Of a stretch of 64,000 nucleotides of DNA, positions 1 through 8,277 are shown piece by piece (positions within the stretch are counted from its first letter, which is position 1; each line of letters starts with the position of its first letter). Source of the DNA: SZUA-36 sp963774415 (GTDB lineage Bacteria; Pseudomonadota; Gammaproteobacteria; Xanthomonadales; SZUA-36); contig CAVZEU010000003.1 in NCBI GenBank assembly GCA_963774415.1, positions 744,001 through 808,000 on the forward strand. The letters are read 5' to 3'. The position numbers and the translations under genes were made by a program. The notes under the pieces were generated by a model. That model was given only the letters and a program-made list of their open reading frames with translations. It did no database searches and was not told where the DNA came from.

Positions 1-392
1 AAGGGCAGGGCGTACTTGACGCCCAGAAACATTCCTTCGATATTGACCTGGCATATTTGTCGCATTTCTGCCAGCGAAATGTCCTCGACCGGTTTGACCA
101 GAACCACGCCGGCATTATTTACGAGGATGTCGAGGCCACCATAGCGTTTTTCGACGGCGTCCATCGCGGCGCGCCAGTGCTGTTCTTCACTGACATCCAG
201 CACACGCGACTCGGCGCGGCCGTTGGCGCGGACAATGCTTTCCACGACAGATTGGGCCTCATCGGAACACGCTTCCAGGTCGGTCACAACCACGTTCGCC
301 CCGGCGGCTGCCAGGGTTCTGGCGACGGCGGCGCCAATGCCGCCCGCCGCACCAGTAACCAGCGCTATCTTGTCACTGAGGTCAATCTTCAT
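1..392 (-). CDS. SDR family NAD(P)-dependent oxidoreductase (partial)
   Basis: Short-chain dehydrogenase/reductase, cut by the left window edge so only the N-terminal ~130 residues are visible. The start is the ATG at 392-390; a GGAGGAG Shine-Dalgarno lies about 13 nt upstream. The Rossmann cofactor motif TGAAGGIGAAVA lies at about residues 13-24, an acidic residue follows beta-2 (VVVTDLEA), and the NNAG motif is at about residue 90. The catalytic Tyr-x3-Lys is off the window, so the substrate cannot be guessed. It lies on the same strand as, and downstream of, the LuxR-type regulator, about 150 bp away, and might be controlled by it (inference). Confidence 0.9.
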   Translation of the reverse strand, partial: MKIDLSDKIALVTGAAGGIGAAVARTLAAAGANVVVTDLEACSDEAQSVVESIVRANGRAESRVLDVSEEQHWRAAMDAVEKRYGGLDILVNNAGVVLVKPVEDISLAEMRQICQVNIEGMFLGVKYALP

Positions 393-539
393 TCAAATGT
401 GGACGAACTCCTCCTGCGTTCAGGAACCTGCGCGCCCGCGCGGCATACGGCTGCTTATGAGAGCGTTCCTGACGCGTCGGGAAAGACTATCTTAATACTC
501 GCGATGCTTGTATCAGCCAAAAGGATGACAAGCGGCTAC

Positions 540-1292
540 TTACCGCCGCGGGTATGTTGACATTAAGGGGCGTGCGGTACCGGGGCGGGTCTTTTGCTCG
601 GTGAATACTTTCGCGAGCAATTCGGCGCGGGTAGCAACACCGGTCTTGCGGTAAATATGCTGCAGATGAGTCTTGATGGTGGGGACTCCGAGCATGAGTT
701 CTTTTGCGATGGTTTTATTGCTCGCACCGGATGACACCAGCGCCAGGATATCCAGTTCGCGTCCTGTCAGCTTGTAACGATGGCCGAAGTTTTCTCTGCC
801 GACGATGGGCCAGGGCAAATACGCGTTCATGAACGAATATTCCAGGAAGGGTTGAAGCTTCTGCAGTATCTTCCGTTCCCTGGTCGCGAACCGGCCCTGG
901 TTTTCAGCGCGGAGCATTGTAATTACAGCAATGATCCTGCCGTTCGCGCGCAGGAACATGTCGGTCACGTAGCGGAAGTTCATTGGCTTGAGGAAGTCCC
1001 GATAGAACGGTAACCGCTGGATCTCGTGGGCGCTCAGCATCGAGTCCAGATTGAGTACAGTGGCGTTGCTTTTTTCATGCAAACTGGGGTTGAGGGGGTC
1101 CGATCGCATATAACGGCTCTGGTACAGATCGTCCGCTTCCATGGCGAGGTTATGGGTCACCAGGCTGTGGTGCCGCATATTGGTATCGACCAGGTAAAAT
1201 GCCGAGGATTTAAGATTCAGAAAGCTGTCGATCAGCTTCAGGCTCTCTTGCTGGAAATGTTCGGGAGAATCCGTCAGCCTAACCGCTTGCAT
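540..1292 (-). CDS. LuxR-family helix-turn-helix transcriptional regulator
   Basis: About 250 aa. The C-terminus carries a GerE/LuxR DNA-binding domain (LTGRELDILALVSSGASNKT onwards, then TIKTHLQHIYRKTGVATRAEL). The first ~150 residues are a GAF/autoinducer-binding-like region without recognisable ligand residues, so it may or may not sense a small molecule. I chose the ATG at 1292 because GGGAGGGAA directly precedes it; an in-frame ATG at 1328 is an alternative. A Shine-Dalgarno this close is slightly tight but strong. It is encoded alone between the efflux pair and the SDR gene. Target genes are unknown. Confidence 0.85.
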   Translation of the reverse strand: MQAVRLTDSPEHFQQESLKLIDSFLNLKSSAFYLVDTNMRHHSLVTHNLAMEADDLYQSRYMRSDPLNPSLHEKSNATVLNLDSMLSAHEIQRLPFYRDFLKPMNFRYVTDMFLRANGRIIAVITMLRAENQGRFATRERKILQKLQPFLEYSFMNAYLPWPIVGRENFGHRYKLTGRELDILALVSSGASNKTIAKELMLGVPTIKTHLQHIYRKTGVATRAELLAKVFTEQKTRPGTARPLMSTYPRR

Positions 1293-1363
1293 TTCCCTCC
1301 CTTCCCAATTTGTCGAAACCTGATTCATGCTATTCGCCGCCACTGCGAGAACCCGCACCCAAA

Positions 1364-1416
1364 GTATAATATAGACAGTGGAGTTTCGATTCCACGGGAG
1401 CGCGCTTGTCGTGGAA
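1364..1416 (-). promoter_or_regulatory. Putative promoter with 7-bp inverted repeat upstream of the LuxR-type gene
   Basis: On the minus strand an AT-rich TATATTATAC stretch (1364-1374) can serve as a -10 element for the LuxR-type gene. Just upstream, TTCCACG (1390-1396) and CGTGGAA (1410-1416) form an inverted repeat with a 13-bp spacer, the usual geometry of an operator abutting or overlapping a -35 element. Autoregulation by the LuxR-type protein is an inference. Confidence 0.4.
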
Positions 1417-1540
1417 TGGAAGCGCAATGGCGAGTCGGGGCCAGTCCGCAGAGGGATGTGTCAGCCACGACCGTGGCGGAATCGGGTATCGGAGCGGTGT
1501 TACCCTCGACGTGACCGGGTGACGGCACCGGGCTTAGGCG

Positions 1541-2590
1541 CTAGCCTCTCGAAATCTTCACCGGCTGACCGGGCTGCAAGCGTTCACCGCCGCGCGTAAC
1601 GATGCGGTCGCCCTGGTTGATGTCGCCGATCACCTCGACAAATCCGCCCAGCCCGATGCCCGTTTTGACCGGCACCTTTTCAACGGTGTTGTCGGCGTTG
1701 ACCCGCATGACGAAGATATTGGCGCCGCGCAGCACCAGGCCGTCGCGCGGTATCGCGATCAGTTCCCGCGGGGCGCTGTTGGGCAGGGCCACCCGTACCG
1801 GGCTGCCGACCACCCAGCGCGGGTCGTCGGCGGCGATGCGCACCTCGAACATGCGCGAACGGTTGTCGCCGACGGGAATCACGCGGCTGACGGTACTTTG
1901 CGACTCGCCTTGGCCGTGCTGCACTGGAACCTGCATGCCCTCCCTGATCCAGCCCGCGACCGACAGCGGCGCCTGTGCCCTGATTTCCCGGTGTTCGGTA
2001 TCGACGAGCCGCGCGACCTGGGCGCCGCGGCTGACGAATTCACCGACCTGCAGCAGTCTTTCCGCGACGATGCCCGGGAAGGGCGCGATCACCTCGGTCT
2101 GGCCGATGCGGCGCTTGATCTGTTCGATGGCGACGTTGGCGCGCTTGATATCCTGGCGGATCATGTCCAGCTGCGATTGCGCCTCGTCGATCTGGGTGGC
2201 AGACGCGTTGTTGCCGGCAGCGAGTTTTTGCAGCCGCTCGAGGCTGCTGCCGCGATACTTGAGTTGCGCTTTCAGGCTGGCCAGGCGGGCCTCGCTGTCG
2301 GCGAGGTCCAGGCGCAGGTCTCCCGCGTCGATGCGGGCGATGGCCCCGCCCTTTTCGATCCGTGCGCCGACCTCGGCTACCCAGGTGAGGCGGCCGTCGG
2401 TTTCGGCGGCGATGCGGGCGTCGTTTTTGCTGATCACGGTACCGGACACCCACAGGGTTGCCGAGTACGTGTCGCGTTTCGCCTGCTCGACGACGACCGG
2501 CGCAGCCGGCGGCCGCGGGGTTGCGTTGCTGGCCGCGGCCAGGGTCGGTAGCAGGATTGTCGTTAGTGCGATAAGCGTGTAGCGATTCAT
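1541..2590 (-). CDS. RND efflux periplasmic adaptor subunit (membrane fusion protein)
   Basis: HlyD/AcrA-type adaptor, ~349 aa, linking an inner-membrane RND pump to an outer-membrane channel. It has a signal peptide (MNRYTLIALTTILLPTLAAA), a split lipoyl domain (GRLTWVAEVGARIEKGGAI and APFPGIVAERLLQVGEFVS), a helical hairpin between them (~residues 95-165) and C-terminal beta-barrel and membrane-proximal domains. The start at 2590 gives the cleanest signal peptide and has GGGAG upstream. An alternative ATG at 2608 overlaps the pump stop codon by 4 bp (ATGA), which indicates translational coupling. It is the second gene of a two-gene operon; no TolC-like partner is encoded nearby. Confidence 0.9.
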   Translation of the reverse strand: MNRYTLIALTTILLPTLAAASNATPRPPAAPVVVEQAKRDTYSATLWVSGTVISKNDARIAAETDGRLTWVAEVGARIEKGGAIARIDAGDLRLDLADSEARLASLKAQLKYRGSSLERLQKLAAGNNASATQIDEAQSQLDMIRQDIKRANVAIEQIKRRIGQTEVIAPFPGIVAERLLQVGEFVSRGAQVARLVDTEHREIRAQAPLSVAGWIREGMQVPVQHGQGESQSTVSRVIPVGDNRSRMFEVRIAADDPRWVVGSPVRVALPNSAPRELIAIPRDGLVLRGANIFVMRVNADNTVEKVPVKTGIGLGGFVEVIGDINQGDRIVTRGGERLQPGQPVKISRG

Positions 2591-2604
2591 GGGGGCTCCC
2601 TGGA

Positions 2605-5600
2605 TCATGCAACTGATTCCAGCGTTTCGCCGCTTGCCGGCTGCTGGCTGGCCCCGGCGGGCTGTTGGGCCTTGCCGAGACGCAGCATGCAGGGCAGGAG
2701 CAGCAAGGTGAAAAACAGGCTGCAGGTCATGCCGCCGACGATGGACGCGGCCAGACCGCGGTAAATGACGCTGCCTTCGCCCGGCAACAGCAGCAGCGGC
2801 AGCATGCCGAATATGCTGGTCAGCGTGCTCATGAAAATGGGCCGCAGTCGAATCCGCAAGGCGTTTTCAACGGCGGCATGGCGCTCCATGCCCCGGCGTT
2901 CGGCCTGCCGCGTCTGGTCGACCAGCAGGATCGCGTTGTTGACGACCAGGCCGAGCAGGATGATGAATCCGATCATCGTCAGCAGGTCCATCGGCTGGAA
3001 CGTGAACAGGTTCAGGACCCTGAGCGCGGCGATGCCGCCCACCCCCGCCAGCGGTATCGTCAGCACCACCAGCGCGCTGTCCTTGAGCGAACGGAACAGG
3101 CCCGCCATCAGCATGAAGAGGATGAAGACCGCGAGGATAAAATTGCGGCTCATCGTCGTGATGGCCTTGCTCAGGCTGTCGGCGCTGCCGCCATACTGGA
3201 TGGCGCCGTCGGCGGGCAGGGCGGCGCGCAGGCCGGGCTCGACGTCCGCCTTGATCCGGGCGACCGCCGTTTCCAGCGAAACGTCGTCCGGCGGGCTCAG
3301 GTTGACGCTGACGGTGCGCCTGCCGTTGAAGCGTCGGATCTGGCCGGGCCCGGTTGCCCGCTGGATCGAAACCAGTTCGCCCAGCGGCACCATTTCACCG
3401 CCCGGCGTGATAATCGGCGTGGTCGCGAGTTGTTCGGGTGTCTGCCAGCCGTCGGCCCGCATGATGATGTCCATGCGGCTTTCGCCGTTGAAGTACTCGC
3501 CGAGCCAGAGGCCGTTGCCGAGGGTCCGCACCAGCGTCGCCATGCCCTGCCGGTCCATGCCGACCTCGCTGATGCGGGCGTCGTTGGGGATGATGCGCAG
3601 TTCCGGCGCCGCCAGTTCGATGCCGGGGTTGGTCTGGACATTGGCGCCCGGAAACACTTCCCGCAGCTTGTCCTGCGCGCGGCCGGCGGCGGCGTAAAGC
3701 CCCGCCTGGTCGGCGGACTGGATGTGCATGGAGATGTCGCGGCCGCCGCCGAAACCGCCGAACAGGTTGCCCTGCATGGCGAAGCCGGTGAAATCGGGGA
3801 TACCGACCATGACCTCGTTGCGGACGACATCGAGCAATTCGCCGACGCGGTCCTGGTCGAGCACGCGGGCGCCGATCGTGCCGCCGCCCGGCCAGGTCAG
3901 GATGTAGTAGTTTTTCAGTGCCGGCTGCTTGTCACCGTCCATGTAGGGTTGGAGCCGCGCCACCAGCTTGCTGATGATCTCGCGCTCGTTGGTCTCGACG
4001 TTGGAGCCGGGTGGGAACTGCAGGAAGGCATCGACGGCGTCGCGCTTGACGGGCGGCAGGTAGTCGAGTTGCGGGAACATCAGCCAACTGGCGATAAGCG
4101 GCGCGGTCAGAAGGCCGGCGATCAATGCCACGCGCCGCTTGCGCGTGGCGCTCGCTTGCATCAAAAGGCCCGCCAGGCGGGACCAGCCCTGCGAACGCTC
4201 GCTGGCCAGTTTCTTGGGCTTTAGCCAGTTGCCGGCGACGGTCGGCAGGACCGTCAGCGCGACCACCAGCGAGATCACCACCGAGATCGATATGGTCAGG
4301 GCCAGGTCGGCGAACAGCTGGCCCTCGACATCCTTCAGGAACAGCACCGGCAGGAAGATAGCCACGGTGGTGGCGGTGGAGGCGAGCAGCGCGCCCTTGA
4401 CCTGGCGTGTGCCGGCGAGCGCGGCCACGGTCGGGATCTCGCCGCGCTCGCGCAAACGCACGATGTTCTCCGATACCACGATGGCCGCGTCCAGCACCAT
4501 GCCCACGGCAAAAGCCAGGCCCGCCAGCGAGATCACGTTGAGGCTGCGCCCGGTCAGTTGCAACACGACGAAAGTGGACAGCAATGAAATCGGAATGGCG
4601 GTCGCGATCAGCAGCGTCGCACGCATGTTGCGCAGGAACCACCAGAGCACACCGACGGCCAGGAGCACGCCGAGGAACAGGTTGCTGGTCACCATGTTGA
4701 CGGCGCGGTTGATGAAGACCGAGGCGTCGAAGGACTGCTGGATGTCGAGCCCGGCGTCGGCCAGCGGCCCCTGGCGCAGTTCGTCGACGGCCGCCTTGAC
4801 CCGGTTCAGCGTGCCGAGCACGTTGGCGCCGTTGGCGCGGTCGACCCTGAGGCTCATGGCCGGGTTGCCGTTCTGGATGGCGATCTGGTTTTTCTTGCCG
4901 CGCGCCACCCTGACGTCGGCGACGTCGCCGAGCCGGATCGGCCGCCCATCGCGCCATTCGAGGATCATGTTGTTGAACTGCCCGGGGTCGTAGCGGCCCT
5001 CGAAGCGCAGCGTGTACTGGCGCCGGCCGACATCGACGAAGCCGCCGGAGACATCCGCGGTGCGGCGCATGCGATTGGCGATCGTGTTCATCTCGACGCC
5101 CAGTTCCGCCGCCCGGTAGGGGTCGACGGTGATCTGCAGTTCCTCCGGGGCGCCGGCGTTGACCTGCACGCCCGCCACGCCGTCAATGGCTTCCAGTTTC
5201 GGCTTGACCGTGTCTTCGACGAACTGGCCGTAGTTTTCGATCGGCCCCTCGGTGCCGGGGAGCAATTGCACGAAAAACCAGCTCAGCGCCTGGTTGGCGT
5301 TGCCGCCACCGCCGCCGCCGAGGTTGACGACCGGCGGGTCGGAATCGGCCGGCATGGCCGGCAGGCGGTTGAGGCGGGCGATGACCTCCATCAGCGTCGC
5401 CTGCATATCCGTGCCCAGCGTGAACTGCATGTTGATCCAGGCGCCGCCGTTGAAGGCATTGGACTGCATCTCCTCCATGCCCGGAATGCCCTTCAGGACT
5501 TCTTCCATCGGCTCGAGGATTTCCGATTCGACCTCCTGCGGCGAGGCTGCGCGCCAACCGGCCTGGACCGTGACCTGGGGCAGGTCGATGTCGGGAAAAA

Positions 5601-5706
5601 GCTGGACCGGCAAGCGGTTCAGTGCAAACAGCCCGAACAGCGTGATGATGGCCACGGCCACCGCCACACCGGCTGGGTTCTTGACCGCTCTTTCAGTAAC
5701 ACTCAT
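2605..5706 (-). CDS. Efflux RND transporter permease subunit
   Basis: Full-length AcrB/MdtB-type inner-membrane proton antiporter of 1033 aa. The N-terminal TM1 follows MSVTERAVKNPAGVAVAVAI. A long periplasmic porter loop with VQAGWRAASPQEVESEILEP is typical of the family. The TM4 motif LAFAVGMVLDAAIVVSENIV carries the conserved Asp of the proton relay; the C-terminal half repeats the fold (MIGFIILLGLVVNNAILLVD). I chose the ATG at 5706; an upstream in-frame TTG at 5733 is less likely. It overlaps the adaptor gene downstream. Substrate class cannot be fixed from sequence; the family covers drugs, detergents and envelope stressors. Confidence 0.93.
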   Translation of the reverse strand: MSVTERAVKNPAGVAVAVAIITLFGLFALNRLPVQLFPDIDLPQVTVQAGWRAASPQEVESEILEPMEEVLKGIPGMEEMQSNAFNGGAWINMQFTLGTDMQATLMEVIARLNRLPAMPADSDPPVVNLGGGGGGNANQALSWFFVQLLPGTEGPIENYGQFVEDTVKPKLEAIDGVAGVQVNAGAPEELQITVDPYRAAELGVEMNTIANRMRRTADVSGGFVDVGRRQYTLRFEGRYDPGQFNNMILEWRDGRPIRLGDVADVRVARGKKNQIAIQNGNPAMSLRVDRANGANVLGTLNRVKAAVDELRQGPLADAGLDIQQSFDASVFINRAVNMVTSNLFLGVLLAVGVLWWFLRNMRATLLIATAIPISLLSTFVVLQLTGRSLNVISLAGLAFAVGMVLDAAIVVSENIVRLRERGEIPTVAALAGTRQVKGALLASTATTVAIFLPVLFLKDVEGQLFADLALTISISVVISLVVALTVLPTVAGNWLKPKKLASERSQGWSRLAGLLMQASATRKRRVALIAGLLTAPLIASWLMFPQLDYLPPVKRDAVDAFLQFPPGSNVETNEREIISKLVARLQPYMDGDKQPALKNYYILTWPGGGTIGARVLDQDRVGELLDVVRNEVMVGIPDFTGFAMQGNLFGGFGGGRDISMHIQSADQAGLYAAAGRAQDKLREVFPGANVQTNPGIELAAPELRIIPNDARISEVGMDRQGMATLVRTLGNGLWLGEYFNGESRMDIIMRADGWQTPEQLATTPIITPGGEMVPLGELVSIQRATGPGQIRRFNGRRTVSVNLSPPDDVSLETAVARIKADVEPGLRAALPADGAIQYGGSADSLSKAITTMSRNFILAVFILFMLMAGLFRSLKDSALVVLTIPLAGVGGIAALRVLNLFTFQPMDLLTMIGFIILLGLVVNNAILLVDQTRQAERRGMERHAAVENALRIRLRPIFMSTLTSIFGMLPLLLLPGEGSVIYRGLAASIVGGMTCSLFFTLLLLPCMLRLGKAQQPAGASQQPASGETLESVA

Positions 5707-6106
5707 GGCCTTATTGTTTCCCCCCGCGTTCAACTCCGCGCTTGTAAGGTTAAGACGTCCGGAGCGCCGCGATCGTTACCCGGTTACCCTTCATTCCGTG
5801 GGACCTTAGAGTGCGGATGACGCCGAGGGTTGTGACAAAGGTCACGTAATGCGGTAACCGGTTGCCTGCCGTCGGCGAAGCGAACACCGGAGCCGTGGGC
5901 CGGACCGGTTTGGCTGCGGTCAACCGGGGCAGACCGCGCGTGTTCGAACCGAACCGTGCGCGATCGACATCGGGGCTGGTCAGCGGCGCGGGCGCGTCGA
6001 GGCTTCTCGGCCCTTGCTCGGAGCGGGACTCGGAACGGGCCGTCGCCGGCGGGAGTCGATCCCCCGGAGCGGATACCTGGGTCTGGGCGCAGGTTTTGCG
6101 CGGGAT
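5707..6106. other. Intergenic region without a supported gene
   Basis: Four hundred bases between the RND pump start and the small-RNA terminator. Reading frames here lack family resemblance and plausible start signals. I see no clear promoter for the RND operon other than the one at 6241-6269, which is separated from it by a strong terminator. Confidence 0.6.
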
Positions 6107-6145
6107 AAAAAAACACGCACCCGCCAACCGAACAGCGAGTGCGTG
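6107..6145 (-). terminator. Intrinsic terminator (minus strand)
   Basis: In the minus-strand RNA, CACGCACUCGC pairs with GCGGGUGCGUG (11 bp including one U-G), has a ~10-nt loop and is followed by seven U. This is a canonical rho-independent terminator. Confidence 0.85.
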
Positions 6146-6234
6146 CCATCCGCAGGGGCTTGCAAGCTGCGGAATTCCCGGGTTTTCGTGCCAGTGCGGT
6201 ATTTTCCTGGCCGCGGTCAGACAATACACCGGAG
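6107..6234 (-). ncRNA. Putative small RNA, ~128 nt
   Basis: A minus-strand promoter (6241-6269) is followed about 120 nt later by a strong intrinsic terminator (6107-6145), with no convincing open reading frame between. Internal hairpins are visible: CCGCAG pairs with CTGCGG around 6150-6172, and GGT..TATT can pair with AATACC near the 5 prime end. It reads toward the RND efflux operon 400 nt away, so a leader/attenuator role is the main alternative. I do not recognise it as 4.5S, 6S, tmRNA or RNase P RNA. Confidence 0.5.
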
Positions 6235-6240
6235 CCCGTT

Positions 6241-6269
6241 ACAATATGTTAAATCATATAATTTATCAA
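6241..6269 (-). promoter_or_regulatory. Sigma-70 type promoter (minus strand)
   Basis: On the minus strand TTGATA (6269-6264, 5/6 match to TTGACA) is separated by exactly 17 bp from TATTGT (6246-6241, 4/6 match to TATAAT). The spacer is AT-rich, unlike its surroundings. The predicted start is at about 6234. Confidence 0.6.
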
Positions 6270-6422
6270 GCATAAGCGGCAGGACTGCGGCGCTGACGAA
6301 CCGCCGCTCGCAACAAGGCCAAAGGAGTGACCGGTCCGAAACTGCCAACGGGCTGATTTGGCGGATGGAAAAACCTCGTTGTTCCCCGTGGTTGTCGTCG
6401 TCGATCGGCATTGGCCGTGAAT

Positions 6423-6481
6423 GGAGCGACCCCGCAGGGGCGAGCGCTAGGGAAGGCGCGAGTAAATCCCACCCTCTCCGC
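6423..6481 (+). repeat. Solitary copy of the tRNA-Ser 3 prime-end repeat
   Basis: This stretch matches the 3 prime part of the units further right: GCGACCCCGCAGGGGCGAGC, then GGCGCGAGTAA, then the tRNA-Ser tail AATCCCACCCTCTCCG. It is followed by CGCC rather than CCA. No tRNA 5 prime part lies to its left. Confidence 0.8.
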
Positions 6482-6556
6482 GCCAAGCGAATATCATGAT
6501 CTCAGATATCTGCGGAGGCCGCGCTGGCCGATGCTGGGTCTGGGTGGCGCTTTCGG

Positions 6557-6562
6557 TATAAT
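6557..6562 (+). promoter_or_regulatory. -10 element of the first tRNA-Ser copy
   Basis: TATAAT 20 bp before the split tRNA-Ser copy at 6582. The same sequence and spacing precede the intact copy (6828-6833), so promoter and tRNA were duplicated together. Confidence 0.6.
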
Positions 6563-6581
6563 ATTGCGCCTTGCGTTCGAT

Positions 6582-6757
6582 GGAGAGGTGCCGGAGTGGT
6601 CGAACGGGCTTGACTCGAAATCAAGTGTACGGTTTTCCGTACCGTGGGTTCGACAAAACGGCAGGATTGCCGTTTTGGACGCGCGCAGCGCAGCGGAGCG
6701 GAGCGACCCCGCAGGGGCGAGCGCCAGGGAAGGCGCGAGTAAATCCCACCCTCTCCG
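6582..6757 (+). pseudogene. tRNA-Ser(CGA) copy interrupted in the T-loop
   Basis: The first 72 nt (6582-6653) are identical to the intact tRNA-Ser gene at 6853 up to GGGTTCGA in the T-loop. An insertion of ~89 bp (6654-6742) follows, then the tRNA resumes with ATCCCACCCTCTCCG. CCA is not encoded (CGC instead). The insertion contains a perfect 9-bp hairpin, CAAAACGGC / GCCGTTTTG with one changed loop, and a CCCC/GGGG hairpin. It is probably non-functional unless the insertion is removed from the RNA. Confidence 0.8.
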
Positions 6758-6852
6758 CGCTAAACGATTACCAAGGACCACAATTGCCTTAGCCTATTGG
6801 CGCAAGTACCTGTGCTTGGTCTTCCGGTATAATATTGCGCCTTGCGTTCGAT

Positions 6853-6942
<90 letters not shown>

Positions 6943-6948
6943 AAAATG

Positions 6949-6974
6949 AAAGACCGCCTCCGGGCGGTCTTTTC
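6949..6974 (+). terminator. Intrinsic terminator after tRNA-Ser
   Basis: AAAGACCGCC pairs with GGCGGTCTTT around a TCCG loop and is followed by TTC. An identical terminator sits at the same place in the second repeat unit (7137-7162). Confidence 0.85.
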
Positions 6975-7136
6975 ATTTTCCGCTCGAGTGTGGGATGAGA
7001 AGCCAAATCGCGCAGCGATCGGGTTCGACAAAACGGCAGGACAGCCGTTTTGGACGCGCGCAGTGCAGCGGAGCGACCCCGCAGGGGCGAGCGCCAGGGA
7101 CGGCGCGAGTAAATCCCACCCTCTCCGCCAAAAATG

Positions 7137-7162
7137 AAAGACCGCCTCCGGGCGGTCTTTTC
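7137..7162 (+). terminator. Intrinsic terminator in second repeat unit
   Basis: Exact copy of the terminator following tRNA-Ser, 188 bp downstream. Confidence 0.75.
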
Positions 7163-7320
7163 ATTTTCCGCTCGAGTGTGGGATGAGAAGCCAAATCGCG
7201 CAGCGATCGGGTTCGACAAAACGGCAGGACAGCCGTTTTGGACGCGCGCAGTGCAGCGGAGCGACCCCGCAGGGGCGAGCGCCAGGGACGGCGCGAGTAA
7301 ATCCCACCCTCTCCGCCAAA

Positions 7321-7350
7321 TACAAAACCCGCCATCCGGCGGGTTTTGTA
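7321..7350. terminator. Perfect palindromic, probably bidirectional terminator
   Basis: TACAAAACCCGCC and GGCGGGTTTTGTA form a 13-bp perfect stem with an ATCC loop. It sits between the tRNA repeats (plus strand) and the OmpA-like gene (minus strand, ending at 7393) and can serve both. Confidence 0.75.
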
Positions 7351-7392
7351 TTTGCGGGGCGGAATGAAAACCCAAAGCGCGCAGCGACCTAT

Positions 7393-7947
7393 CTATTTCA
7401 GTACGACAATCTCCACGCGTCGGTTGGTGGCACGGCCCTCGGCGGTGCTGTTGGTCGCTGCGGGCGCGTCCTCACCGTACGAAATGGTGGACATCCGGTC
7501 CAGAGCCACGCCCTGCGCATACAGGTGACGGCGCACGGCTTGTGCGCGTTGCAAACCGAGTTTAAGGTTGTACTCTGCCGGCCCGGTCGAATCGGTGTGG
7601 CCCTGGATTTCCAGGTACACGTTCTGGTTATCGGCCTTCAGCTTGTCAGCCAGCGCGGTCAGCCGCGACTTCGCAGCATCGGATAAAGTCGACTTGTCCG
7701 TATCGAAGTTAATGCCGTCATCGGTGAGAACGACCGTGTAAAGGAATTTGCCCTGTGCAAGCACACCTGCGTCATTCGCCCGCTCCAGGGCCTGGCGGCT
7801 GGTATCCGTCAGTGCGTTTATTCTCCCATCCTGTTCGTCCAGCCGTGTCTCCAGCTTGGCCACCCTATCATCGACGTAGCTTCGCGTGGCGCAGCCCGAC
7901 ACCAAGACAATCACCGCTACAAGCAGTATTGCTCTGGTCAAATTCAT
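7393..7947 (-). CDS. OmpA family lipoprotein
   Basis: 184 aa. The lipobox VSGC at residues 16-19 ends the signal peptide, so the protein should be lipid-anchored, probably in the outer membrane. A short coiled-coil (YVDDRVAKLETRLDEQDGRI) precedes a C-terminal OmpA peptidoglycan-binding domain from about residue 70 (INFDTDKSTL, LEIQGHTDSTG, NLKLGLQRAQAVRRHL, GRATNRRVEIVV). The TD..G and N..R residues that bind diaminopimelate are present. Its 3 prime flank contains a partial copy of the sequence GATGAGAAGCCAAATCGCGC found in the 188-bp repeats. It is monocistronic. Confidence 0.92.
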   Translation of the reverse strand: MNLTRAILLVAVIVLVSGCATRSYVDDRVAKLETRLDEQDGRINALTDTSRQALERANDAGVLAQGKFLYTVVLTDDGINFDTDKSTLSDAAKSRLTALADKLKADNQNVYLEIQGHTDSTGPAEYNLKLGLQRAQAVRRHLYAQGVALDRMSTISYGEDAPAATNSTAEGRATNRRVEIVVLK

Positions 7948-8151
7948 AGATCCACCCCCTTACAACATTCGAGAATTGAGAGACTTGTAGCTCCGTCTGC
8001 ATTATCCATTCGAAACAAGAAAAGAATCTTGAGTGTTTGATTAAATTTACCTAAATTTTTACAGATCCCGCACGAATTGAGCCGGTAATCGCGGAAAACA
8101 GCGGTAAAACGCAGTTCCCTTGCTACGAGAACGGGAACTTCACAGAGAACA

Positions 8152-8240
8152 GGCTTCCATTTGTTCACCGCCATTGATGGGAGTAGCATATCGATGGAGA
8201 AGGGAAGTAAATCCGATGAAATCAGTTCACCAGTCTTGGC
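8152..8240 (+). repeat. Left copy of a diverged direct repeat flanking the cassette array (possible attI remnant)
   Basis: TCCATTTGTTC, then 33 diverged bases, then AAGGGAAGTAAAT..ATGAAATC..TTCACC recur with identical spacing at 11876-11957. The left copy ends just before the first core site GTTATGT (8273-8279). This position is where an attI or the tail of an earlier cassette would lie. Confidence 0.5.
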
Positions 8241-8277
8241 GTCTTACAGCGCCTATTTCCACCTAATTGCTAGTTAT

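Larger units (their letters stand above)
6943..7318 (+). repeat. Two identical 188-bp tandem repeats ending in the tRNA-Ser 3 prime end
   Basis: Units 6943-7130 and 7131-7318 are identical by eye. Each contains, in order: the intrinsic terminator; an AAATCGCGCAGCGATC spacer; the T-arm start GGGTTCGA; an insertion with the hairpin CAAAACGGC/GCCGTTTTG; a CCCC/GGGG hairpin; GCGCC/GGCGC; and the last 19 nt of tRNA-Ser including CCA. The layout parallels the E. coli tyrT repeats (178 bp, each with the 3 prime end of tRNA-Tyr), which is established knowledge for that locus. Open frames across this stretch are translations of tRNA and repeat DNA, not genes. Confidence 0.9.

Noticed and set aside
5750..6229. 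Minus-strand open frames upstream of the RND pump
   Set aside because: No Shine-Dalgarno, no family resemblance; they span the strong terminator at 6107-6145.
6943..7318. CRISPR array
   Set aside because: Only two units of 188 bp with no short repeat-spacer alternation; they derive from tRNA-Ser.
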